Source: an uncultured Odoribacter sp. | Lineage (GTDB): Bacteria; Bacteroidota; Bacteroidia; Bacteroidales; Marinifilaceae | Direction: 5' to 3' | DNA length: 22,692 bases | NCBI GenBank assembly: GCA_910578985.1 | Contig: CAJTSF010000034.1 | Span: forward strand, 1 to 22,692 | Shown here: positions 7,408 through 15,804 of the stretch, one piece after another | Numbering within the stretch: the stretch's first letter is position 1 | How the letters are laid out: every line of letters begins with the position of its first letter | Notes under the pieces: model-generated | Told to the model about the DNA's origin: nothing | The model's input: the letters and a program-made list of their open reading frames with translations, nothing else | Databases searched by the model: none | Translations under genes and position numbers: made by a program

Positions 7408-8052
7408 TTATAAAAATTCAATCGGTACGAAATGTTCCGGTCGATGGAAATCCGGTTTCGGTGTGTTTATCGGAGCGAAGGTGACGTAATGGCGGGTGCT
7501 CAGCCGGTCGCCGCATTTATACAAGTTGGCACGGGCACATATCCCTTTCCAGGTGGTGAACTGGTGGCGGAAAAGTGCCTTTGTCGGTATCATTGCCAAT
7601 AATTCCCATGGGGCGTCTAAACTCTTTTCCGTGAAGCAGGCGTTGCCGAGCGAGGGAATCCGTTTCACCTGCTGCAATACCTCCGGCGTAGCCAATACCG
7701 CATGGGGACGTTCTTTCCGGAAGCCCAACATCAGAGTGCCGATGCACGAAAATTCGAAATTGTAATATCCTGTCTCGTCGGGTGCCAGAAAAAATTCCAC
7801 ACACGAATCCTCGCACACCTGCTTGTTATCCTCTTTCTGCAAGGCAGCCGTGCGTGTCTCGTCCACGCGGAAGTGGACGAAAAGTTCCCTGCCGTTGTGT
7901 GCCATCCGGACTTCCGTCTGTGGGCAATAGGGGAAGTGTTCTGCCCAGTTCACGCAGGCAATCGGGAAACTTTCGACCCGCTCCAGCAACTGCACGGTCT
8001 TTGGCCGGTCGGCAATATCCAATGCCGGAATCTCCTCGACACGTAGTTTCAT
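7408..8052 (-). CDS. Carbohydrate-binding family 9-like (CBM9-like) protein
   Basis: A 214-residue protein without signal peptide, so probably cytoplasmic. It resembles the CBM9-like beta-sandwich proteins common in Bacteroidales: the core has the order LFVHFRVDE (about 57-65), EDSCVEFFLAPDE (81-93), then YYNFEFSCIGTLMLG (96-110) and, near the end, WKGICARANLYKCGD. In xylanases CBM9 binds sugar ends; these free-standing relatives have no proven role that I know of. It lies 3 bases after the sugar transporter gene and 2 bases before the small membrane gene, so a link to an imported sugar is plausible but inferred. Confidence 0.85.
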   Translation of the reverse strand: MKLRVEEIPALDIADRPKTVQLLERVESFPIACVNWAEHFPYCPQTEVRMAHNGRELFVHFRVDETRTAALQKEDNKQVCEDSCVEFFLAPDETGYYNFEFSCIGTLMLGFRKERPHAVLATPEVLQQVKRIPSLGNACFTEKSLDAPWELLAMIPTKALFRHQFTTWKGICARANLYKCGDRLSTRHYVTFAPINTPKPDFHRPEHFVPIEFL

Positions 8053-8055
8053 GGA

Positions 8056-9258
8056 TTACTTCGTCCGGATTTTATACCCCACCATGCCGTAGTACAGGAT
8101 GAACACGAAACACGGCAGTGCCAGCCAGTAAGCCGTCTGGGCGCCCGTCGCCTCCTGCAGGAAGCCGAATACTGTCGGAATCACTGCCCCGCCGGCAATA
8201 GCCATAGTCAGCAACCCGCTTCCCGCTTTGGTAAATTTTCCGAGGTCTGCCATCGCCAGGGGCCACAGGGCAGGCCACATCAGCGAACAGCCCAGTGCCA
8301 TTAAAAAGATAGCCCATATCGAAATTTCCGCCGGCAGGAGTACGATGGCGAGCGAACCTGCCACGCCCAACCAGGCGCAGATGCGCATCGCCATATCCTG
8401 GCTCATGACTTTCGGAATCAAGGCAATGCCGCACAGATAGCCCACCACCATTCCGATGCTCGGTATCCATGCGTATAAATCCGGGTTAGACAGCCCGAGG
8501 GCTTTGGCGTAGTCCACTGCGGTGCTCAATGACAGCGTTTCCACGCCGACGTAGATAAACAGCGTCAGTGCTCCCAGCACCAAGTGCGGGAATTGCCAGA
8601 TGGACCGTTTGCCTGCTGCATACGGGCACTCCGTTTCACCCGCTTCATCCTCCCCGGCAGCTTTCACCTCAGGTAGCGGAGCCAATAGGGAAACCACTCC
8701 CAACAGCAGGAATACGGCAATAATGATATAGAAAGGCAGATACAGGTCTGCAATCTGCACTTGTTCCGGATTTGCCACGACGAGGGCGAAGAACAATGGC
8801 GCCACAGGCCATGCCAGTTTATTGCAGATGCCCATGATGCTGATGCGCTTGGCGGCGCTTTCCAACGGTCCGAGAATCGTGATATACGGGTTTACCGATG
8901 CCTGCAAATAGGCATTGGCGGTGCCGCTCACGAATGAAGCCAGCAGGAACAGCCAGAAATTCTCTGTCTGCGCCGAGAACACGAACAACACGAACGCCGC
9001 CGCGAAAATCAGAAACGACAGTGCCATGGTCCGTTTGTACCCGATGGCGGCAATGGTCTTCGCTGCCGGGTAGCCGAACAGCAGGAAAGGCACGAACGTT
9101 GCGGCCAGCAACAGGTAGGCAACCCCTGCCGGCAGGGCGAGGTTCTCTTTCAGCACCGGAATGAGAAACGAATTGATGCCTAAGGCGAACCCTAAGGAAA
9201 AAAACATCATGCCGACGAATGCCAGCGGAAGGACATAGTTGGTTTTGTTTGCTGTCAT
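8056..9258 (-). CDS. Sugar MFS transporter (FHS family, GluP/FucP-like)
   Basis: A 400-residue inner-membrane transporter with 12 likely helices in two halves, joined by a charged loop at about residues 200-220 (EVKAAGEDEAGETE). Family signs are FVGMMFFSLGFALGINSFLIPVLKENL in the first helix region, the ANAYLQASVNPYITILGP stretch after helix 4, and IYVGVETLSLSTAVDYAK in the second half. These match the fucose/glucose-galactose:H+ symporter group. The substrate cannot be assigned. It is the first gene of a three-gene operon with a CBM9-like protein and a small membrane protein. A poor -7 match (TATATTTA on the minus strand, 9305-9298) lies between its start and the upstream terminator. Confidence 0.9.
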   Translation of the reverse strand: MTANKTNYVLPLAFVGMMFFSLGFALGINSFLIPVLKENLALPAGVAYLLLAATFVPFLLFGYPAAKTIAAIGYKRTMALSFLIFAAAFVLFVFSAQTENFWLFLLASFVSGTANAYLQASVNPYITILGPLESAAKRISIMGICNKLAWPVAPLFFALVVANPEQVQIADLYLPFYIIIAVFLLLGVVSLLAPLPEVKAAGEDEAGETECPYAAGKRSIWQFPHLVLGALTLFIYVGVETLSLSTAVDYAKALGLSNPDLYAWIPSIGMVVGYLCGIALIPKVMSQDMAMRICAWLGVAGSLAIVLLPAEISIWAIFLMALGCSLMWPALWPLAMADLGKFTKAGSGLLTMAIAGGAVIPTVFGFLQEATGAQTAYWLALPCFVFILYYGMVGYKIRTK

Positions 9259-9308
9259 GAGCGATGGATTGTTAGATTACACATATTTTTCCGGCGGTAA
9301 ATATACGC

Positions 9309-9356
9309 AAAAAAAAGAAATCGGTGCAGTTTGTTTGCACATTCTGCACCGATTTC
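9309..9356 (-). terminator. Rho-independent terminator of the M16 peptidase gene
   Basis: A perfect 13-base inverted repeat, GAAATCGGTGCAG (9317-9329) and CTGCACCGATTTC (9344-9356), with a 14-base loop. On the minus strand it is followed by eight T (9316-9309). It starts 22 bases after the M16 stop and ends about 50 bases before the MFS start, insulating the two same-direction genes. Confidence 0.88.
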
Positions 9357-9378
9357 CGTTGTTATTGAAAGAGGTGAT

Positions 9379-12195
9379 TTATGATTGGGCTTCGCTCGTG
9401 AAAGTCATATCCACGATATCAGCGCCTTTGAACAGTTTTTTGGCAAACTTTTGGATATCCTTCGGAGTAATTTTGTTCAGGATATCTTCATAGTTTTTCG
9501 GATCTGTGGTATTGATACCCGTGGTATAGTATCCGACAAGGGCATTCATCCAATAACTGTTATGTGGTTTGGATTGCTCGTATCCTTTCAACATATTGGA
9601 CACGACCTTGTGCAACTCTTCGGCGGTCGGAGCCTCGCGTTGCAAGGTTTCCAGTTCTGCATAAATCAGGGATTTCAGATGTTCGGCACGGTCCGGATCG
9701 CAATCGAACTGCATCACCATACTGTAACTGCTTTTCGGTTCGCGTGTGGCTCCCGGCTGTACTGCAACACCGTATGTGCCACCCTCTTTCTCGCGGATAT
9801 TTTCCGTGTAGCGCAAATCGAGAATGGCTCCCAAAATGCTGTTGCAGAAAGTGTTGTATGTGTTGTACGGCATGTCCTTGGAGAAACTCGTAATAACGGT
9901 TGCTTTCGGGACTTCCAGTTTCAACGGGATTTTTTTCACTGTCTTCCCTTTCGGGCCTTCCACCTTATTGTCGCGCCATGTCTCCTTGCGGTAAGTGGAG
10001 GGGATGGAAGCGATATATTTCTCTACCAACGGTTTGATGGTTTCTTCGTCGATATTGCCCACGATGAAGAACGTAAAGTCACTGGCATCCTGGATTCGAT
10101 CGCGGTAAACCTCTTCGATTTCTTTCAGGTCGATGCGTTTGAAATAATCCTCGTTCACCAGAATGCTTCTCGGGTGGTAGTTGCTGAAAATCAACTGGAT
10201 TGAATCCTGCATGATTTTCTGCGGCGTGTTCATGAGCATCGGCAGGGCAGCCAATTGGCGATTGATGATGGACTTGAAAACCTCTTCGTCAAACCGAGGC
10301 TTCACGAAACGCAGGTACACCATCTGCATCATCTCTTCCACATCCTGCGGCGTGGAAGAACCGCTGACCGATTCCGACATGCCTCCGATGGACACCTTCG
10401 TGCTTGCCATCTTGCCGGTCATCATTTTCATTAAGGTCATGGCGTCGAAGTCTCCCAATCCGAAAGCTCCCGTGAAGGAGGCGGCATTGCTTGCCGACGG
10501 CAGTTTATCTACATCATACAGTGACGTTCCCCCCTTGCTGTAAGCGTACAGAGCCACGCTTTCCTTCTCGTAGTCCGCTTTGCGGAATACCACTTTCGCG
10601 CCGTTGTCCAATGTCCATTCCACCGCTTTGAATTGCGGCAGTTCTTTCGTAGCCGTAATCTTTCCGCCTTTCAATTCTTCGCTGATTAACGAAGCGTCGC
10701 CGGCTTGGTCTTCATACGGAGCGATTTCTGCGTTTTTCACCTTGTCCATGATGGCGAGGCACTCCGCTTCCGTCAAGTGGGTTACCCCTTCCGACGGTCC
10801 CTGAACGATGATGCAGCGGTTCTTTTCCAGGTTCAGTTCTTTCACTCTCGCCAGAATATCTTCCACCGTGATGGTCGGCAGTATGGCTTTGACGAATTCA
10901 TGGTAATAGTGGAAATCGATCATCGGCTCGTGTTCCAGGAAGTGGGCTTGCATCTCTTTGATGTAGCTTTCGTTCTTTACCTTGTCCTGTTGTTTGGCAG
11001 ACGATTCCAGGCTCACCAGCGTATTGGTCTTGGCGCGTTCCAGTTCGCTCGGTTGGAAACCGTAGCGCAGCACTCTTTCCTGCTCCGTCAGGATGGTTTC
11101 CAGGGCGGTGGCCTCTTCGTTCGGTTTGGCAGTCGTGCTGATGGCATAAGCGTTGTATCCTCTCGCCAGACCGCTGAAACCGAAACTGCCGCCCATATAC
11201 GGGGGATTCGCCTGCTGCATCAGTTCTGCAAGCCGGGTGGATACCATGGAATTGTAGAAAGATTCGATCAATCCGTTTCTCAGGTATTCATGCGTATTTT
11301 TCTCTGCAACGGACGGTTCGCGGAAGAAGCTCATGATGGAGATGGAAGAACTTGTCGCTTCCTTGTCCGTCACCAATCCGAAATAGGTTTCGTCATGTTC
11401 CGGAATCTCATAGAACGGGCGCGGTGTCGGGTTTTCAACCGCGGGAACCGAAGACATCACCTCTTTCACCATCTCTTCCATGCGTTTCACGTCGAAGTCG
11501 CCTACGATGGCAATGGCTTCCAGATCGGTGCGGTACCATTTGTGGTAGAAGTCGCGGATGGTCTGCGGCTTGAATTTATTGATGACATCCAAAGAACCGA
11601 TAACGTCCCGTTCGGCATATTTGGAGCCTTTGAACAGGATGGGGAACATCTGGCTCTGCATACGGAACTGGGCATTGCGGCGTGTTCTCCACTCTTCGGA
11701 AATCACCCCTCTCTCGGAGTTGATTTCCTCTTCGTCGAGCGTCAGGTAATAAGACCAGTCGTGCAGTATATTCAGGCAGGTGTACATCAGCTCTTCGTCC
11801 GTGGTGGGAATATTGCTGAGGTTGTACACGGTCTCGTTTTGCGTGGTATAGGCGTTGATTTCACGACCGAAAGAGATTCCCTTTTTCTCCAGCGTAGTGA
11901 TAATGCCTTTGCCGGGGAAATTCTTCGTGCCGTTGAATGCCATGTGTTCCAGAAAGTGTGCCAGGCCGTTCTGGTCGTCCTCCTCCAGCAGGGCACCCGC
12001 GTCGCGGATGATGTAGAAACTGGCACGATCCTTCGGCTCTGCGTTATGGCGCAAGTAATACGTGATGCCGTTCGGCAGTTTGCCGACCAGCGTGTTCGGA
12101 TCCGCAGGCAGCGCATCCTGCAGGTTCGCTTGTGCGAAAATCCCCCGGGTGACAGCCAGGCACAGGAGGATAGTTAAGAATAAAATACGTTTCAT
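9379..12195 (-). CDS. Secreted M16 family zinc metallopeptidase (pitrilysin-like)
   Basis: A 938-residue protein with a signal peptide (about residues 1-22, ending RGIFAQ), so periplasmic or outer-envelope. The inverted zinc motif HFLEH is at 80-84 and the third zinc ligand is probably E161 in EINSERGVISEEW, 77 residues after H84 as in pitrilysin. The length fits two fused M16 halves forming a clam-shell chamber; the second half (from about residue 510) lacks a clear HxxEH, as is normal. Such enzymes degrade peptides of limited size. It is monocistronic, with a -7 promoter element at 12229-12222 and a strong terminator at 9356-9309. Confidence 0.95.
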   Translation of the reverse strand: MKRILFLTILLCLAVTRGIFAQANLQDALPADPNTLVGKLPNGITYYLRHNAEPKDRASFYIIRDAGALLEEDDQNGLAHFLEHMAFNGTKNFPGKGIITTLEKKGISFGREINAYTTQNETVYNLSNIPTTDEELMYTCLNILHDWSYYLTLDEEEINSERGVISEEWRTRRNAQFRMQSQMFPILFKGSKYAERDVIGSLDVINKFKPQTIRDFYHKWYRTDLEAIAIVGDFDVKRMEEMVKEVMSSVPAVENPTPRPFYEIPEHDETYFGLVTDKEATSSSISIMSFFREPSVAEKNTHEYLRNGLIESFYNSMVSTRLAELMQQANPPYMGGSFGFSGLARGYNAYAISTTAKPNEEATALETILTEQERVLRYGFQPSELERAKTNTLVSLESSAKQQDKVKNESYIKEMQAHFLEHEPMIDFHYYHEFVKAILPTITVEDILARVKELNLEKNRCIIVQGPSEGVTHLTEAECLAIMDKVKNAEIAPYEDQAGDASLISEELKGGKITATKELPQFKAVEWTLDNGAKVVFRKADYEKESVALYAYSKGGTSLYDVDKLPSASNAASFTGAFGLGDFDAMTLMKMMTGKMASTKVSIGGMSESVSGSSTPQDVEEMMQMVYLRFVKPRFDEEVFKSIINRQLAALPMLMNTPQKIMQDSIQLIFSNYHPRSILVNEDYFKRIDLKEIEEVYRDRIQDASDFTFFIVGNIDEETIKPLVEKYIASIPSTYRKETWRDNKVEGPKGKTVKKIPLKLEVPKATVITSFSKDMPYNTYNTFCNSILGAILDLRYTENIREKEGGTYGVAVQPGATREPKSSYSMVMQFDCDPDRAEHLKSLIYAELETLQREAPTAEELHKVVSNMLKGYEQSKPHNSYWMNALVGYYTTGINTTDPKNYEDILNKITPKDIQKFAKKLFKGADIVDMTFTSEAQS

Positions 12196-12221
12196 CTGTT
12201 GTTGTTTTAATTTTACATCGG

Positions 12222-12229
12222 CAAATATA
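12222..12229 (-). promoter_or_regulatory. -7 promoter element for the M16 gene
   Basis: TATATTTG on the minus strand fits TAnnTTTG exactly and lies 26 bases upstream of the M16 ATG at 12195. No good TTTG -33 element is present at the normal 19-21-base spacing, so the call rests on one element. Confidence 0.45.
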
Positions 12230-12366
12230 TCGATTTGTAAGTAGACAGGATATAAAATATTCGATTTTAATACAACTTTAACGCTTTCGATATTAATTGG
12301 TAAATTTTCTCCCCGATGTTTTTAACTAATTTTCGGGAGGGAGGGAAGAAATCGGATTTTTTGTTG

Positions 12367-12374
12367 TACTTTTG
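12367..12374 (+). promoter_or_regulatory. -7 promoter element for the M23-dxr-rseP operon
   Basis: TACTTTTG fits the Bacteroides TAnnTTTG consensus exactly and lies 22 bases before the ATG at 12397. No TTTG is found at the expected -33 distance. The rest of the 12196-12396 gap is AT-rich and otherwise unexplained. Confidence 0.45.
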
Positions 12375-12396
12375 AGCGCAAAATCTATTTTTCATT

Positions 12397-13263
12397 ATGG
12401 GAAAAGAACAGAAAAAAAGAGGCTGGGGTAATTTACGGCACAAATATAAGTTGGCGGTCGTCGATGAGACTTCCTATGAGGAGATGTTGCGTTTCCGCCT
12501 TTCGCGGTTGCACGTGTTGATGGCATTGAGCCTGCTGGCGGTGATTATGGTGGGATTGACCACGTTGCTCGTCGCGTTCACGGGATTGCGTGAATTTATT
12601 CCGGGGTATCCCGACGGGCAGATGCGGCAGATGATGTCGCGGAATGCCGTGCGGGTGGATTCGCTGGAGCAGGAAGTGTTGAAGCGCGACCGCTTCATGG
12701 AGGCGTTGCAGCGGGTGTTGAGAGGGGATGACACGGTGCGCGTGGAGGCGGGCAGCAAGGGATGGAAACGTCCGGAGTTCGACACCATCAAGTTCAGCAT
12801 GAGCGAGGAGGAACGGCTTTTTCGTGAGGAGGTGGAGGAGCGTGAGCGCTTTAACTTAGGACTGGGGTGGACGATGGACGAGAATGGCGAATACTACCAT
12901 TTCTTCCCGCCTGTCATCGGAGTGGTGATGCAGGGAGTCGATGAGGCGGAAAGGCACTACGGGACGGATATCGTGGCGCGCTCGAATGCCAGGGTTTCCG
13001 CGGTGCTGGACGGTGTCGTGGTCGTTGCGGGATGGACGTTGCGGACGGGACATGTGCTGGTCATCCAGCATGACAACGACTGGTTGTCGGTCTATAAGCA
13101 TAATGCCGTACTGGTGAAACGCCAGGGCGACCGCGTGCATGCCGGGGAGGTCATCGGGCTGATGGGCAATTCGGGAGAGGACACGACGGGCCCGCACCTG
13201 CATTTCGAGTTGTGGAAGGCGGGAACGCCGATGAATCCGGAAGATTTTATACGCTTTGAATAA
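12397..13263 (+). CDS. M23 (LytM-type) membrane-anchored peptidase
   Basis: A 288-residue protein with a basic N-terminus, one transmembrane helix (about residues 40-63) and a periplasmic part: a charged coiled-coil-like stretch (about 84-150) followed by an M23 peptidase domain (about 170-285). Metal and catalytic residues appear intact: H187 and D191 (HYGTD), H235 (SVYKHNAVL), H267 and H269 (GPHLHFELW). Such enzymes cut peptidoglycan cross-bridges or activate other hydrolases, and are placed at the cell envelope. The cytoplasmic tail of about 39 residues before the helix is typical of Bacteroidales members. First gene of the block; dxr starts 4 bases after its stop. Confidence 0.92.
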   Translation: MGKEQKKRGWGNLRHKYKLAVVDETSYEEMLRFRLSRLHVLMALSLLAVIMVGLTTLLVAFTGLREFIPGYPDGQMRQMMSRNAVRVDSLEQEVLKRDRFMEALQRVLRGDDTVRVEAGSKGWKRPEFDTIKFSMSEEERLFREEVEERERFNLGLGWTMDENGEYYHFFPPVIGVVMQGVDEAERHYGTDIVARSNARVSAVLDGVVVVAGWTLRTGHVLVIQHDNDWLSVYKHNAVLVKRQGDRVHAGEVIGLMGNSGEDTTGPHLHFELWKAGTPMNPEDFIRFE

Positions 13264-13267
13264 GAGT

Positions 13268-14428
13268 ATGAGGAGAATAGCGATATTGGGGTCCACCGGC
13301 TCCATCGGTACCCAGGCGTTGCAGGTGGTGGAGGCGCATCCCGGGATGTTTTCCGTGGAGGTGCTTACTGCCCGCCGGAATGCGGCATTGCTCGTGGAGC
13401 AGGCGCGGAAGTTCCGCCCGGACAGCGTGGTCATTGCCGATGAGAGCAAATATGCGGAGGTGCGGGAGGCATTGGAGGGGACGGACGTAAAAGTATATGC
13501 GGGGGCGGATGCCGTGGCGCAGGTGGTGACGTTGCCGAATGTGGAACTGGTACTGACGGCGATGGTCGGTTACAGCGGGTTGCGGCCCACGGTGGAGGCG
13601 GTGAAGGCGGGGAAAGACATTGCGTTGGCGAACAAGGAGACCTTGGTGGTGGCGGGTGAACTGGTGACGCGTCTGGTGGAGGAACATCGGGTGGCGGTGC
13701 TGCCTGTGGATTCGGAACATTCGGCGATATTCCAGTGTCTGGCGGGTGAGCGGGCGAGGGGAGTGGAGAAATTGATATTGACGGCTTCCGGCGGGCCTTT
13801 CCGCGGGAGGACGCGGGAAGAGTTGCGGGGAGTGACGCCTGAGGAAGCGTTGCGGCATCCCAACTGGAAGATGGGGGCGAAGGTGACGATTGATTCCGCG
13901 TCGATGATGAACAAAGGATTTGAGGTGATGGAGGCGCGGTGGCTTTTCGGGATGCCCGTAGAGCGCATCGGGGTGGTTGTCCATCCGCAGTCCATCGTGC
14001 ATTCGATGGTGCAGTTTACGGACGGGAGCATCAAGGCGCAGTTGGGCGTGCCGGATATGCGGCTACCGATACAGTATGCCCTGGCTTATCCGGAGCGGGT
14101 GGAGTCGGACTTCGGGCGGGTGGACTTCGGGATATGCGGGCAATTGACTTTCGAGGAGCCTGACCGCCGTACTTTCCGTAACCTGGATTTGGCATACCGT
14201 GCCATGGAGCGTGGGGGGAATGCCCCGTGCGTATTGAACGCGGCGAACGAGGTGGCGGTGGAGGCGTTCCTGCAGGGGCGTTGTTCGTTCACGGGGATGT
14301 CGGAACTCATTGAGCGCACGATGGAGGCGGTGGAATTTGTGTCGGCGCCTGCGCTGGAGGATTACGTGGCATCCGATGCGGAGGGCAGGCGCCGGGCGGA
14401 GGAGTATGTAAAGGATTTACGGGAATAA
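13268..14428 (+). CDS. dxr: 1-deoxy-D-xylulose 5-phosphate reductoisomerase
   Basis: A 386-residue cytoplasmic enzyme that converts DXP to MEP using NADPH, the committed step of the non-mevalonate isoprenoid pathway. The NADPH-binding loop GSTGSIGTQ is at residues 8-16, followed by ALANKETLVVAGELV (119-133). Metal ligands are D148 and E150 (PVDSEHSAIF) and E219 (MMNKGFEVMEARW), with substrate-contacting N215 and K216. The ATG at 13268 gives the family start MRRIAILGSTG; an in-frame TTG at 13256 would overlap the M23 stop and adds nothing recognisable. The gene sits between the M23 peptidase (4-base gap) and rseP (7-base gap). Codons are strongly G-ending. Confidence 0.98.
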   Translation: MRRIAILGSTGSIGTQALQVVEAHPGMFSVEVLTARRNAALLVEQARKFRPDSVVIADESKYAEVREALEGTDVKVYAGADAVAQVVTLPNVELVLTAMVGYSGLRPTVEAVKAGKDIALANKETLVVAGELVTRLVEEHRVAVLPVDSEHSAIFQCLAGERARGVEKLILTASGGPFRGRTREELRGVTPEEALRHPNWKMGAKVTIDSASMMNKGFEVMEARWLFGMPVERIGVVVHPQSIVHSMVQFTDGSIKAQLGVPDMRLPIQYALAYPERVESDFGRVDFGICGQLTFEEPDRRTFRNLDLAYRAMERGGNAPCVLNAANEVAVEAFLQGRCSFTGMSELIERTMEAVEFVSAPALEDYVASDAEGRRRAEEYVKDLRE

Positions 14429-14435
14429 CAATCAT

Positions 14436-15785
14436 ATGGAAATATTTGTCAAGATTGCACAGTTTGTGCTGAGCCTTTCCATCCTGGTGGTATGCCATGA
14501 GATGGGGCATTTTTTGTTTGCCAAGCTGTTCAAGACGCGGGTGGAGAAGTTCTACGTGTTTTTCAACCCCTGGTTTTCGCTTTTCAAGTGGAAGCATAAG
14601 GAGACGGAATACGGCATCGGATGGTTGCCGTTGGGCGGTTACGTGAAGATTGCCGGCATGATGGATGAGTCGATGGATACGGCACAATTGCAACAGCCGC
14701 CGCAGCCGTGGGAGTTCCGTTCCAAGCCGGCGTGGCAGCGTCTGCTGATTATGGTGGGGGGAGTGATGGTGAACGTGTTGGTGGCATTCATGATTTATGT
14801 GGCGATACTCTACACCTGGGGGGAGACCTACCTGCCGGCGAAGAATGTGACGCACGGTGTCGTGTGCGCCCCCGTGTTCCAGCGCATGGGCTTGCAGAAC
14901 GGTGACCGCATTGTGGCGTTGGACGGCAGGGAGCCGGAGCGTTTCAGCGGTATCATTTCGGATATTCTGCTGAACAATCCCCGGACGATGCAGGTGGTGC
15001 GCGGCGGAGATTCCTTGACATTGCGTATTCCGGAGACCTTGGTGGGGGAATTGCTGGACATGTCCTCCCGCAGCTTCAAACTGGAACCGCTTCTCGAGCC
15101 GCGCCGTCCCGTGGAAGACGGATTGCGGATTGCGCAATTCGCGGAAGGTTCGGTGGCGGAAAAAGGCGGTTTGCTATTGACCGACCGCATCCTCATGGTA
15201 AACGGGCAGCCGTTCGCTTACTATGACGAGTTCACGGAATTGGTGGAAAAAAGCCGGGATTCATGGATACAGCTGACCGTCCTGCGCGGAGCCGATACGG
15301 TCTCCTTCGGCTTCATGATGGATAACACTTCGAAGTTGGGGATATATGCCCAATTGCCCCGGACTTACGAACTGGCGACGCGGAAGTTCACCCTGTGGGA
15401 GGCGATACCGGCAGGCGTGCGGCTCGGATGCCGTCAGATTGCCTCTTACGTCCGGCAGTTGAAACTCCTCTTTTCCCAGGGCGGGACGGCGGTGAAATCG
15501 GTGGGTGGCTTTGCCACGATAGCCAACGTATTCCCCGGCATGTGGAACTGGATGGACTTCTGGAGCCTGACGGCGATGATTTCCATCATGCTCGCGGTGG
15601 TGAACATCCTGCCTATTCCGGCATTGGACGGAGGGCATGTGCTGTTCCTGCTGTATGAGGTGGTGACGCGCCGGAAGCCCGGCGACAAGTTCATGGAGTA
15701 CGCCCAGGTTGCGGGCATGGTGTTTGTCTTTTCCCTCTTCATCCTGGCGAATGTGAATGATATCCTGAAGTTTATCGGTCTGTAA
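14436..15785 (+). CDS. rseP: RseP-type site-2 intramembrane zinc metalloprotease
   Basis: A 449-residue inner-membrane protease. HEMGH at residues 21-25 lies in the first helix (H21, E22, H25), and the third zinc ligand is D398 in the LDG motif (NILPIPALDGGHVLF). Between them are two PDZ-like regions, about 120-200 and 205-290 (GSVAEKGGLLLTDRILMVNG is the clearest). RseP homologues cut membrane-spanning anti-sigma factors and leftover signal peptides. The target here is not visible; no anti-sigma gene is in the window. The dxr-rseP order is common in bacteria. The EEP-fold gene follows after 19 bases. Confidence 0.96.
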   Translation: MEIFVKIAQFVLSLSILVVCHEMGHFLFAKLFKTRVEKFYVFFNPWFSLFKWKHKETEYGIGWLPLGGYVKIAGMMDESMDTAQLQQPPQPWEFRSKPAWQRLLIMVGGVMVNVLVAFMIYVAILYTWGETYLPAKNVTHGVVCAPVFQRMGLQNGDRIVALDGREPERFSGIISDILLNNPRTMQVVRGGDSLTLRIPETLVGELLDMSSRSFKLEPLLEPRRPVEDGLRIAQFAEGSVAEKGGLLLTDRILMVNGQPFAYYDEFTELVEKSRDSWIQLTVLRGADTVSFGFMMDNTSKLGIYAQLPRTYELATRKFTLWEAIPAGVRLGCRQIASYVRQLKLLFSQGGTAVKSVGGFATIANVFPGMWNWMDFWSLTAMISIMLAVVNILPIPALDGGHVLFLLYEVVTRRKPGDKFMEYAQVAGMVFVFSLFILANVNDILKFIGL

Positions 15786-15804
15786 TAGGGGAGGGGGAAT
15801 AGGC

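Noticed and set aside
10705..12177. A 490-codon plus-strand frame opposite the M16 gene
   Set aside because: The minus strand encodes a clear M16 peptidase with signal peptide and zinc motif; the opposing frame has no recognisable features.
12309..12339. Imperfect hairpin CTCCCCGA / TCGGGAG in the gap between the M16 and M23 genes
   Set aside because: Short stem with a bulge and a 16-base loop, no T-run after it, and located upstream of both genes, so not a terminator. Probably chance.
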